The notes under the pieces were generated by a model. The model searched no databases. It was not told where the DNA came from and worked only from the letters and a program-made list of their open reading frames with translations. From Lysobacter sp. cf310 (GTDB taxonomy: Bacteria; Pseudomonadota; Gammaproteobacteria; Xanthomonadales; Xanthomonadaceae): a stretch of DNA of 64,000 nucleotides. Positions within the stretch are counted from its first letter, which is position 1; each line of letters begins with the position of its first letter. The DNA lies in the NCBI RefSeq assembly GCF_900114355.1, contig NZ_FOSS01000002.1, forward strand, positions 667,032 through 731,031, read 5' to 3'. Below are positions 37,040-44,858 of the stretch, piece by piece. The position numbers and the translations under genes are program-made.

Positions 37040-37062
37040 GGTATAGCGCATGGCCGGAAAGC

Positions 37063-38139
37063 TTATTCCTTGACGGTCCAGTACACGTCGTAGTCGCCTT
37101 CCTCGGTGAAGCTCTTCTCGACGCCGGCCTTCCAGGTCTCGTACGGACGGTCGATGGTCTCGTCGCCCTGGGTCATGGCCCAGGCGCGCAGTGCGTCGCG
37201 GACCTTGGCCAGGTTGGCCATGTGGCCCTTGAACGGGACGGTGGCGACCTTGGCCGGGCCCAGGAACACCGACTTGACCGGGCCTTCCAGGTTGACCTTC
37301 AGCTCGGTGGCCGGACCGGTCGCGCCGATCTTGCGCACCGGCTGGGCGACGTCGAACGAATAGGTCTCGGTGCCGAACTCGTTGGTGATGATGCGCACCG
37401 GACCGGCGGCTTCCAGGCCATTGGCGGCCATCACCTTCTTGATCCACTCGATGTTGCTGTTCATCTGGGCCTGGACCTTGGCGTTGTCGCGGTCCACGGC
37501 GGCGGTGACGATCAGCAGGTTCTCGGATTCGCGCTGGACGAACTTCGGCTTGTTGGCCGGGTTGTCCTTGCTCAGGTCGGCGTAGTCGAGGTTCGGCACC
37601 GCGGCCAGCATGTTGCTCAGGCGCGAGAGGCCGAGCTTGATGTCTTCGCCGACGCTGCTGCTGACGTACAGACCGGAATAACGGCCCAGCATGTTCCAAC
37701 CGTATTCGACGTCGTAGGTCTGGGTGATCTCGACGTTGCGGTTGTTGCGGCCGGTCGGACGCAGGGTGAATTCGGTGCGCTTGTTGTTGCCGCGCAGGAT
37801 GTCGTCGATCTTGTAGGCGACGCGCTTACCCGGCTCGGAAGCGGTGATTTCCCAGCTGCCGTCGCCCAGGTTCTTTTCCTTGGAGGAGTACTCGAGGCGC
37901 GCGCCCACGCCGGCATCCGGGCCGACCAGCTTCAGCTGCATGTTCGGGTCTTTCATGACCAGCGGATTCCAATCCTTGAACCGGTGCAGGCTGTTCAAGG
38001 TGTCGAACACGATCGTCATCTTGCGGTTGGTCTCAACCGAGTGCGACAGGTGGCGGCTGGACGGCAGCACGACGCCGACGACCAGGAACAGCACGGCGAC
38101 GATCGCCAGGGAAATCAAAAACTCGATCAGACGGGTCAT
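37063..38139 (-). CDS. Membrane-anchored SRPBCC (polyketide cyclase-like) protein
   Basis: A 358-residue protein. One N-terminal transmembrane helix (LIEFLISLAIVAVLFLVVGV) is followed by an SRPBCC/START-like domain (FDTLNSLHRFKDWNPLVMKD, then GVGARLEYSSKEKNLGDGSW). A second, GyrI-like half is marked by MAANGLEAAGPVRIITNEF and ends in DRPYETWKAGVEKSFTEEGD. Xanthomonas orthologues are called polyketide cyclase, but this is a fold label only. The ligand is unknown. Single gene with a strong terminator. Confidence 0.85.
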   Translation of the reverse strand: MTRLIEFLISLAIVAVLFLVVGVVLPSSRHLSHSVETNRKMTIVFDTLNSLHRFKDWNPLVMKDPNMQLKLVGPDAGVGARLEYSSKEKNLGDGSWEITASEPGKRVAYKIDDILRGNNKRTEFTLRPTGRNNRNVEITQTYDVEYGWNMLGRYSGLYVSSSVGEDIKLGLSRLSNMLAAVPNLDYADLSKDNPANKPKFVQRESENLLIVTAAVDRDNAKVQAQMNSNIEWIKKVMAANGLEAAGPVRIITNEFGTETYSFDVAQPVRKIGATGPATELKVNLEGPVKSVFLGPAKVATVPFKGHMANLAKVRDALRAWAMTQGDETIDRPYETWKAGVEKSFTEEGDYDVYWTVKE

Positions 38140-38438
38140 TCAGGTTTCTCCAAGGCCGGGACCCGGATCGGGCCGGGGCGCAGACCCACAATCGTATCAA
38201 GGAAGCTGCAATCGGGGCAGTCATACGTCGCAACCGGCCGATGCGGGCAAGCCGGGGCCGGGGCACGGCCCGGACCGGGGTCCGGCGAAATCGCAAGCTA
38301 CGGCAAAGCACGGTGCGAGGACGCGCAGCGAACGCGTCGCCAGGCGCATCGATCGGGGCCGGATAGTGGGCGCAACGGGCGCGCTAAGGCCCTGCCGGCG
38401 AGGCCCGGCGGCCGCGCCGGGCCGGTGGATCGCAAGCC
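38140..38438. other. Gene-free stretch upstream of the SRPBCC gene
   Basis: This 299-base stretch holds the promoter side of the SRPBCC gene and, further right, GC-rich sequence with no gene I can support. GCCGGGACCCGGATCGGGCC and GCCGGGGCACGGCCCGGACC show local self-complementarity. The decayed response-regulator tail follows. Confidence 0.5.
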
Positions 38439-38506
38439 TCAGACCCACGGCAGCTCGAAGGCCTTGCGCACGCCCGGGTACGGTCGCGCACGCCGAGTTT
38501 GGGGAG
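38439..38506 (-). pseudogene. Decayed duplicate of the response-regulator 3' end
   Basis: This 68-base stretch copies the last codons of the adjacent regulator gene (38583-38650). Read on the minus strand it gives LPKLGVRDRTRA, then a one-base deletion (GCGTG in place of GCCGTG). In the shifted frame it continues with VRKAFELPWV and a stop at 38439. The real gene reads SKLGVRDRTRAVLKAFELQL. I see no further upstream homology, so only the tail was duplicated or survived. Confidence 0.75.
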
Positions 38507-38582
38507 CGGCCGTCGCGTGCGAGCCACCGGCTCGCACGGCCGCGAACGCCCGGCGCGCTGCGCCGGGCCGGACGCCCGACGA

Positions 38583-39260
38583 TCAGACCAGCTGCAGCTC
38601 GAAGGCCTTGAGCACGGCCCGGGTGCGGTCGCGCACGCCGAGCTTGGAAAGAATGTTCGACACGTGATTCTTGATCGTGCCCTCGGCCACGCCCAGGGAG
38701 TTGGCGATCTCCTTATTGGAGAAGCCGCCGGCCATCAGGCGCAGGATCTCGGTCTCGCGCTCGGTCAGCGGATCCGGGCGGTCCAGGCTGACGAAATCGT
38801 TGCGCATGTGCTCCAGGCCCGACAGCAGGCGCTGGGTCACCGCCGGCTGCACCAGCGAACCGCCGTCGGCCACGGCCTGGATCGCGCCGACCAACTGCTC
38901 CAGGGACACGTCCTTGAGCAGGTAGCCCTTGGCACCGGCCTTGAGCCCGGCGAGCACCAATTGGTCGTCGTCGAAGGTGGTCAGGATGATGGTCGGCGGC
39001 AGGTTGCCGGCCCGGGCCAGGGCCTGCAGCGCCTCCAGGCCGGACATCACCGGCATGCGCATGTCCATCAGGACCACGTCCGGACGCACCTGCGGGACGA
39101 TCTCGACCGCCTGGCGGCCGTCGCCGGCCTCGGCGACCACTTCGATGCCCTCGGCCAGCGCCAGCAGCGAGCGCACGCCCTGGCGTACCAGGGTCTGGTC
39201 GTCGACGAGCAGGACGCGGATGGTGCGGGCGGGACGGGCATTGTCGGAGCTGGGGGTCAT
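38583..39260 (-). CDS. NarL/FixJ-type response regulator
   Basis: A 225-residue response regulator. The receiver domain shows LLVDDQTLVRQGV, the phospho-acceptor Asp in VVLMDMRMPVMSG, the Thr in IILTTFDDD and the Lys in GYLLKDVS. A LuxR-type HTH follows (LTERETEILRLMAGGFSNKE, then GTIKNHVSNILSKLGVRDRT). It is coupled to the kinase gene by a four-base overlap. The target genes and signal are not evident from context. Confidence 0.95.
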   Translation of the reverse strand: MTPSSDNARPARTIRVLLVDDQTLVRQGVRSLLALAEGIEVVAEAGDGRQAVEIVPQVRPDVVLMDMRMPVMSGLEALQALARAGNLPPTIILTTFDDDQLVLAGLKAGAKGYLLKDVSLEQLVGAIQAVADGGSLVQPAVTQRLLSGLEHMRNDFVSLDRPDPLTERETEILRLMAGGFSNKEIANSLGVAEGTIKNHVSNILSKLGVRDRTRAVLKAFELQLV

Positions 39261-40462
39261 GCGGTGACTCCTTCACAGGCGGCGGCCGCAGCCGCCGAGG
39301 CCGGCAACATGAGATGCAGGCAAAAGCCCGCCTCCGGCCGGGTTTCGATACGCAGATCGCCGCCGTACTGGACCAGACGCTCGCGCATGCCGCGCAGGCC
39401 GTTGCCGGAGACGGGATTGTCGGCGCCGTGGCCGTCGTCGCGCGCGTCCATCACGATGCAGTCCTTGTGGCGACGCACCTGGATGTCGAGATGACGCGCG
39501 CCGGCGTGGCGCACGGCGTTGGTGATGATTTCCTGGGTGCAGCGCATCAGCACGTGGGCGCGCTCGGGATCGTCCAGGGTCAGCGGGGACTCGATGTCCA
39601 TGCGGATATCGAGCGCGGGTACGTTTTCGGCCAGCGGCCGCAAGGCCACCGCCAGGTCGATCGCGCCGTTCTCGCGCAATTGGCTGACCGCTTCGCGCAC
39701 GTCGGTCAGCAGCAACCTGGCCAGAGTATGCGCCTGCTGCACGTGTTCCTTGGCGCGGCCGTCGGACAGGTGGCCGGCGACCTCCAGGTTCAGGCTCAGC
39801 GCGGTCAGGTGATGGCCGAGCAGGTCGTGCAGCTCGCGCGAGATGCGGGTGCGCTCGTTGATGCGCGCGCTCTCGGCCAGCAGGGCGCGGGTGGCGCGCA
39901 GTTCGGCGTTGAGGCGGCGCTGCTCCTCGCGCGCCTGGGTCTGCTGCAGGGCGACCAGCGCGGTCACGAACACGAAGCTGGAGAAGCCCATGTACAGCAG
40001 CGACTGCAGCACCGCCACCAGCGGCGGGATGTCCAGCGCCTGCACGAACACCGGGGTGATCGCCAGGTTGCCCACCAGCAGCCAGACGATGCCCACGCGC
40101 AGCGGCAGCATCCACGGCAGCAGGCCAGCGATGACCATGAACAGCACGCTGCCCAGGCCGGTATTGGAGTAGTAGCTGACCCCGATCGCGCAGCCGGTCA
40201 GTACCAGCAGCAACAGATGATCGACGACGCCGGTCTGGCGTTCGCCCAGGGAACGGGTGATCCACCAATAGACGACGCCGAAGGTCAGGTAGACCGCGAC
40301 CCAGCGCAGCACCTGCAGGTAGACCGGCACCAGCGACTGGCCCGGCTCGAGCTGGAAATAGCCCGGGTCCAGCCAGATCGAGAGCAGCCAGCAACCCAGC
40401 AGGCCCCACGTGAACAGGCCCGCATAGCGCAGCAATCGGGTATGGGTGAGGCGTGCCAGCAT
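39257..40462 (-). CDS. DesK/NarX-type sensor histidine kinase
   Basis: A 401-residue membrane kinase. About six transmembrane segments occupy residues 10-170, then a coiled coil (RRLNAELRATRALLAESARI). The HisKA_3 phospho-acceptor follows in ISRELHDLLGHHLTALSL, and the ATPase domain has EIITNAVRHAGA and DDGHGADNPVSGNGLRGMRE. The lack of a periplasmic loop suggests an intramembrane sensor, as in DesK or LiaS. It is transcribed ahead of its regulator. The input signal is unknown. Confidence 0.93.
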   Translation of the reverse strand: MLARLTHTRLLRYAGLFTWGLLGCWLLSIWLDPGYFQLEPGQSLVPVYLQVLRWVAVYLTFGVVYWWITRSLGERQTGVVDHLLLLVLTGCAIGVSYYSNTGLGSVLFMVIAGLLPWMLPLRVGIVWLLVGNLAITPVFVQALDIPPLVAVLQSLLYMGFSSFVFVTALVALQQTQAREEQRRLNAELRATRALLAESARINERTRISRELHDLLGHHLTALSLNLEVAGHLSDGRAKEHVQQAHTLARLLLTDVREAVSQLRENGAIDLAVALRPLAENVPALDIRMDIESPLTLDDPERAHVLMRCTQEIITNAVRHAGARHLDIQVRRHKDCIVMDARDDGHGADNPVSGNGLRGMRERLVQYGGDLRIETRPEAGFCLHLMLPASAAAAAACEGVTA

Positions 40463-40655
40463 GAACGCATGCTAACGGCTGCGGCCCGCCCCGGAGCCGT
40501 CCGAAAGTAATGGAACGCCTGAGGGCGCCGTCCAGCGGCCCGATTCGGCATCTCGCCGCCCGACCACCGCGGCGGTCGCCCGGAGGGGGCTGCCATGCGA
40601 TAATCGGCCCGCCGGCCACCTATTTCGTGGCCGGCTTCGAATACTGGAGCCCGGA

Positions 40656-41270
40656 ATGTCGATCGTCGTCCGCGACGTGCGTGAGCACGAGCTGGATTCC
40701 GTCCTTGCACTGAACAACGCCGCCGGACCCGCCATCCTGCCGTTGGATGCAGCCAGACTGCGCCACTTCTTCGACCGCGCCGAGTACTTCCGGGTCGCCG
40801 AGCGCGACGGAACCATGGCCGGTTTCCTGATCGGCATGGGCAGTCATTGCGAGCACGACAGCAGCAATTTCCGCTGGTTCCGCGAGCGCTATCCGGACTT
40901 TTTCTATATCGACCGCATCGTGGTCGCCAGCCGCCGTCGCGGCGGCGGCGTCGGTCGCGCGTTCTATGCCGACGCCCAGAGCTATGCCGAGCTGCGCTAC
41001 CCGCAGCTGGCCTGCGAGGTGTTCCTGGAAGGTGGCAACGACCCGGCCCTGCTCTTTCACGGCAGCTTCGGCTTCCGCGAAGTCGGCCAGCACGTGATGG
41101 CCGAGGCCGACGTGCGCGCGGCGATGCTGATGAAGCCCCTGTGCAGCTACGCCTGGGTGCGCGACACCTACGGCGACCAATTGCCCGACCAGCCCTGGCT
41201 GACCCGTCCGCGCATCGCCCTCGCCCACGACGACTCCCTGGCGCAGCGCCCGACGGGCACCTGCCCATGA
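40656..41270 (+). CDS. GNAT-family acetyltransferase upstream of minC
   Basis: A 204-residue protein with GNAT features: VREHELDSVLALNNAAGPAI at the start, YIDRIVVASRRRGGGVGRAF as the acetyl-CoA loop, then CEVFLEGGNDPALLFHGSFG and a C-terminal MLMKPLCSYAWVRD. The gene overlaps minC by four bases (ATGA), so it is co-translated with the division operon. Substrate unknown, and any link with cell division is inference from position. Confidence 0.87.
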   Translation: MSIVVRDVREHELDSVLALNNAAGPAILPLDAARLRHFFDRAEYFRVAERDGTMAGFLIGMGSHCEHDSSNFRWFRERYPDFFYIDRIVVASRRRGGGVGRAFYADAQSYAELRYPQLACEVFLEGGNDPALLFHGSFGFREVGQHVMAEADVRAAMLMKPLCSYAWVRDTYGDQLPDQPWLTRPRIALAHDDSLAQRPTGTCP

Positions 41271-42049
41271 GCGTGGCGGTGGATTACGAACAGGCGGGCG
41301 AACTCAAGATCGGCCAGGTCGGCATCGCCAACCTGCGCGTGCGCACGCTCGACGTCGCGCGCCTGATCGAGGAAATGCGCGGCCGCGTGCAGCGCGCACC
41401 CAAGCTGTTCGGGCGCGCCGCGGTGGTGATCGACTTCGGCGGCCTCAGCCATACCCCGGACGCGGCCACCGCGCAGGCCTTGCTGGATGGCCTGCGCGCC
41501 GCCGGCGTGCTGCCGGTCGCCCTGGCCTACGGCACCAGCGAGACCGAGCGCCTGTCCGAAGCGCTGGGCCTGCCGCTGCTGGCCAAGTTCCGCGCCCAGT
41601 ACGAGCGCGGCGACGAGGAAGCCGCGCCGGCACCCGCCGCGCCGGCCGCCGCGCCCGCTCCGGCGCGTCGCGAAGCCCCGGCACCCGCGGCGCCGGCCAA
41701 GCCGGCCGCCGCCGCGGCCGCGCCCGGACTGATCCAGTCCGCGCCGGTGCGCTCGGGCCAGCAGATCTACGCCGAAAACCGCGACCTGACCGTGCTGACC
41801 GCGGTCGGCGCCGGCGCCGAGGTGATCGCCGACGGCTCGGTGCATATCTATGGCCCGCTGCGCGGGCGCGCCCTGGCCGGCGCGCAAGGCAATCCGCAGG
41901 CGCGCATCTTCTGCCGCGAGTTCTATGCCGAACTCGTGGCGATCGCCGGCCACTACAAAGTGCTGGAAGACATTCCCAAGACCCTGCGCGGCAAGCCTGT
42001 GCAGGTCTGGCTCGAAGACGAACAAATCATGATCGCGGCGCTGGATTGA
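41267..42049 (+). CDS. minC: Septum site-determining protein MinC
   Basis: A 260-residue FtsZ antagonist. The N-terminal domain (residues about 1-115) is followed by an Ala/Pro-rich linker (about 118-160). The C-terminal beta-helix domain has GQQIYAENRDLTVLTAVGAG, GSVHIYGPLRGRALAG and ARIFCREFYAELVAIAGHYK. This C-terminal part binds MinD and targets MinC to the pole. The linker is longer and more Ala-rich than in E. coli, as usual at this GC content. Confidence 0.96.
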   Translation: MSVAVDYEQAGELKIGQVGIANLRVRTLDVARLIEEMRGRVQRAPKLFGRAAVVIDFGGLSHTPDAATAQALLDGLRAAGVLPVALAYGTSETERLSEALGLPLLAKFRAQYERGDEEAAPAPAAPAAAPAPARREAPAPAAPAKPAAAAAAPGLIQSAPVRSGQQIYAENRDLTVLTAVGAGAEVIADGSVHIYGPLRGRALAGAQGNPQARIFCREFYAELVAIAGHYKVLEDIPKTLRGKPVQVWLEDEQIMIAALD

Positions 42050-42074
42050 GGCCGCACTTTAGGAGGAATACAAC

Positions 42075-42884
42075 TTGGCCGAAATCATCGTAGTCACCTC
42101 GGGCAAGGGCGGCGTCGGCAAGACCACGACCAGCGCCAGCGTCGCTTGCGGCCTCGCGCGCCGCGGCCACAAGGTCGCCGTGATCGACTTCGACGTCGGT
42201 TTGCGCAACCTGGACCTGATCATGGGCTGCGAACGCCGTGTGGTGTACGACTTCGTCAACGTCGTCAACGGCGAAGCGACGCTCAAGCAGTCGCTGATCA
42301 AGGACAAGCGTTTCGACAATCTGTTCGTGCTGGCCGCTTCGCAGACCCGCGACAAGGACGCGCTGACCAAGGAAGGCGTGCAGAAGGTGCTCGACGATCT
42401 GATCGCCGAGGGCTTCGACTACATCGTCTGCGACTCCCCGGCCGGCATCGAGAAGGGCGCGTTCCTGGCCATGTACTTCGCCGACCAGGCGGTGGTGGTG
42501 GTGAACCCGGAAGTGTCCTCGGTGCGCGACTCCGACCGCATCCTCGGCCTGCTCGCGTCCAAGACCCGCCGCGCCGAGAACGGCGAGCGCGTCAAGGAAC
42601 ACCTGCTGCTGACCCGCTACAGCCCCAAGCGCGTGGAAACCGGCGAGATGCTCAGCGTCGGCGACGTCGAGGAAATCCTCGGCCTCAAGACCATCGGCGT
42701 GATCCCGGAATCCGGCGACGTGCTCAACGCCTCCAACAAGGGCGAGCCGGTGATCCTGGAAACCGAGTCCGACGCAGCCCAGGCCTACGACGACGCGGTC
42801 GCGCGCCTGCTCGGCGACACCCGTCCGATGCGCTTCGTGCAAGTGGAAAAGAAAGGCTTCTTCAGCAAGATCTTCGGAGGTTGA
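42075..42884 (+). CDS. minD: Septum site-determining ATPase MinD
   Basis: A 269-residue deviant-Walker ATPase that recruits MinC to the membrane and oscillates with MinE. The P-loop [20 protein letters not shown] is at residues about 8-27, followed by [20 protein letters not shown]. The C-terminal membrane-targeting helix ends [11 protein letters not shown]. The start is a TTG at 42075, set by AGGAGGAAT seven bases before it, with no in-frame ATG nearby. Center of the minCDE operon. Confidence 0.97.
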   Translation: MAEIIVVTSGKGGVGKTTTSASVACGLARRGHKVAVIDFDVGLRNLDLIMGCERRVVYDFVNVVNGEATLKQSLIKDKRFDNLFVLAASQTRDKDALTKEGVQKVLDDLIAEGFDYIVCDSPAGIEKGAFLAMYFADQAVVVVNPEVSSVRDSDRILGLLASKTRRAENGERVKEHLLLTRYSPKRVETGEMLSVGDVEEILGLKTIGVIPESGDVLNASNKGEPVILETESDAAQAYDDAVARLLGDTRPMRFVQVEKKGFFSKIFGG

Positions 42885-42886
42885 GC

Positions 42887-43153
42887 ATGGGACTGTTCGA
42901 CTTCCTGCTGGCCAAGAAGCAGACCGCCTCGGTCGCCAAGGACCGCCTGCGCATCATCGTCGCCCACGAGCGCGCCGGTCGCGGCGGCCCGGAGTACCTG
43001 CCGATGCTGCAGCGCGAGCTGCTCGAGGTGATCCGCAAGTACGTCAACGTCGACGTCGAGTCGGTCAAGGTGGACCTGGTCAAGGAAGGCGAGCACGACG
43101 TGCTCGACATCTCCGTGGCCCTGCCCGACCGGACCAATCCCGCTCAGGCGTGA
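42887..43153 (+). CDS. minE: Cell division topological specificity factor MinE
   Basis: An 88-residue MinE. The N-terminal MinD-binding region is [20 protein letters not shown], followed by [20 protein letters not shown] and the beta-rich dimerisation region ending in the LDISVALPD strand. GGAGG precedes the ATG at 42887, and two bases separate it from the minD stop. It drives MinCD oscillation so that the Z-ring forms at mid-cell. Confidence 0.97.
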   Translation: MGLFDFLLAKKQTASVAKDRLRIIVAHERAGRGGPEYLPMLQRELLEVIRKYVNVDVESVKVDLVKEGEHDVLDISVALPDRTNPAQA

Positions 43154-43256
43154 AGCGGAGCGGCCAGTAACCAGAGATGAGTAGCCAGTAGCGAGCAGCG
43201 GCAAAAGCGCTGCGCGCATATCAGTTGCTCGTTACCGGCCGCTCGTTACCCGCTCC

Positions 43257-43757
43257 ATGCTCACCCTGTCCGACATCGACTTCGACGCCGTCGCCGCCCT
43301 GCTCGCGCGCTACGGACTGAGCCTGGTGCGGGTGGCCGACGGCGAGCCCATACCGGGCAGCTATTGGGGCGAATGCGAGGCCGGCCTGATCGGCAGCGAT
43401 GTGTACGCGCGCGCCGACACGCCGGTGCACTCGCTGCTGCACGAGGCCGCGCATCTGATCGTGCTGCCGCCGCCGCGCCGCGCCGCGGTGCACACCGACG
43501 CCACCGATTCGGTCGAGGAAGAAGACGCCGTGTGCGTGCTGCAGAGCCTGCTCGGCGAGGCCCTGCCCGGCGTGGGTCGCGAGCGCGTGCTCGCCGACAT
43601 GGACGCCTGGGGCTATACCTTCCGCCTGGGCTCGGCGCGGGCCTATGTCGAACACGATGCCGACGCGGCCTGGCAATGGCTGCACGAGCGCGGCCTGGCC
43701 GACGCCGCCCAGCGGGTCCTGCTGCTGCCGACGTCGTCCCTGACGCCGACCGCCTGA
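43257..43757 (+). CDS. Putative HEAAH-motif metalloprotein, unknown function
   Basis: A 166-residue soluble protein. The only motif I recognise is LLHEAAHLIVLP (HExxH, near residues 62-66), as in zincin-like metallopeptidases. A following acidic stretch (TDSVEEEDAVCVLQSLLG) could supply a Glu ligand. The N-terminal part (SLVRVADGEPIPGSYWGECE) looks conserved. No signal peptide. The gene follows minE by 103 bp in the same direction. Without a family match I would not call it a peptidase firmly. Confidence 0.72.
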   Translation: MLTLSDIDFDAVAALLARYGLSLVRVADGEPIPGSYWGECEAGLIGSDVYARADTPVHSLLHEAAHLIVLPPPRRAAVHTDATDSVEEEDAVCVLQSLLGEALPGVGRERVLADMDAWGYTFRLGSARAYVEHDADAAWQWLHERGLADAAQRVLLLPTSSLTPTA

Positions 43758-44484
43758 TCCCGTCGACTACCGCGGCGCCGCCGCGCAGCGCGCCCGCAGG
43801 CGCTGCCCGGCGACGGCCACCGCGGCCGTCGCGCACGCCCTCCGGGCGCACGCATTGGGGCTCGCTACAGCCCCGCATCCGATACCGTCCCTGGCACGGT
43901 CGATCCAATGGGTACCCGCTTTGCGCGGCCTGGCGGCCCGCGCACCCGTGCGATCCTTCGCCGCGGCCGCCGTCCTCCGGAGGTTGCCGCCGAGCCTGTA
44001 ACTCCACACCCACCACCATCGCCGCTGACGTCCCGACGGCTTCCCTAGCCGCCGACGACCGGTCCATCTCCTACCTCGCGCCCGCCGCTCCGCAGAGCGC
44101 CGGACGAGCATCCATGGCTCGGCGCGGCCATCCAGGCCGACGCCGTCGAGCATTTGCTACCGCTCCCTAACAACCCCTTTCACGATCCGGGCAACACCGC
44201 CGCCCAGCACTCCCGACGCCCTCCCCGGCGTCTTTCAGGTCGGTCTTGCGCGGCGCGAGGCGCGCCTGCGCGAGTTCAGACCTTCCTTGGCGTACCGGGC
44301 AACCATCCCCATGGCCATGCAGCACTGCCCTGGAGCGTCACCTTTCCCGCTTCTTCGTCACAAATCAAATGATTTTTTTATGACTGCTGTCGGTTTTAGT
44401 CGATGATTCGGGCTTCAACAACCCCGGTTCCACGCACTCGATCTCGCATCGACTTGCGCGCAGTTAACGCCATTACGAAGCATA
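43758..44484. other. Gene-free stretch between the HEAAH gene and the M2 peptidase
   Basis: I see no supportable gene here. Positions 43758-44340 are GC-rich with short chance open frames lacking ribosome-binding sites. From about 44345 the sequence turns AT-rich (CAAATCAAATGATTTTTTTA near 44362). That is strikingly unlike the flanks and could be a promoter region or the edge of inserted DNA. Confidence 0.45.
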
Positions 44485-44520
44485 AAGACCGCCAATTGAC
44501 GGCATAACGATGGCGGTCTT
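44485..44520. other. Hairpin in AT-rich intergenic DNA
   Basis: AAGACCGCCA at 44485 pairs perfectly with TGGCGGTCTT ending at 44520, around a 16-base loop that repeats GACGGC-like bases. It has no U-tract downstream on the plus strand. It may be part of a small RNA or a protein-binding site, and lies 340 bases before the M2 peptidase gene. Confidence 0.45.
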
Positions 44521-44858
44521 CACCCCTTCTTCACGCAAATATGAACGCCAGCTGTACGTAACTGGCACGCCTGTTGCCGCTCTGCGTCACCGATTCCGTT
44601 AACCGCCGCCCCGCGCCCCACCCGCGCTGCGCGAAACCGCGACCGCGCGCGCCGCGGTTTGCCGCAACCGGGCAAGCCGCCCGCCGCCGCGCGCACAGCG
44701 GTCCGGCAAGCACGGGCAAGCCGTCGCGGCGGCACGCGCACCGAGGCGGGCGGGCACGCGGGCTTCGGCCTTTTTGGCCTTGCGCCGCATCGGACAGGCC
44801 TCTAGCCTCGGGGCACCCCGCGCCCGGCGCGGTGCATTCGTCCCGGAGAGAACACCCA

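Noticed and set aside
43767..44153. Minus-strand 128-codon frame in the gap after the HEAAH gene
   Set aside because: Arg/Gly/Trp-rich composition, no ribosome-binding site and no motif; typical of chance frames at this GC content.
44154..44372. 72-codon plus-strand frame in the same gap
   Set aside because: Low-complexity Pro/Arg content and no start signal; not supportable.
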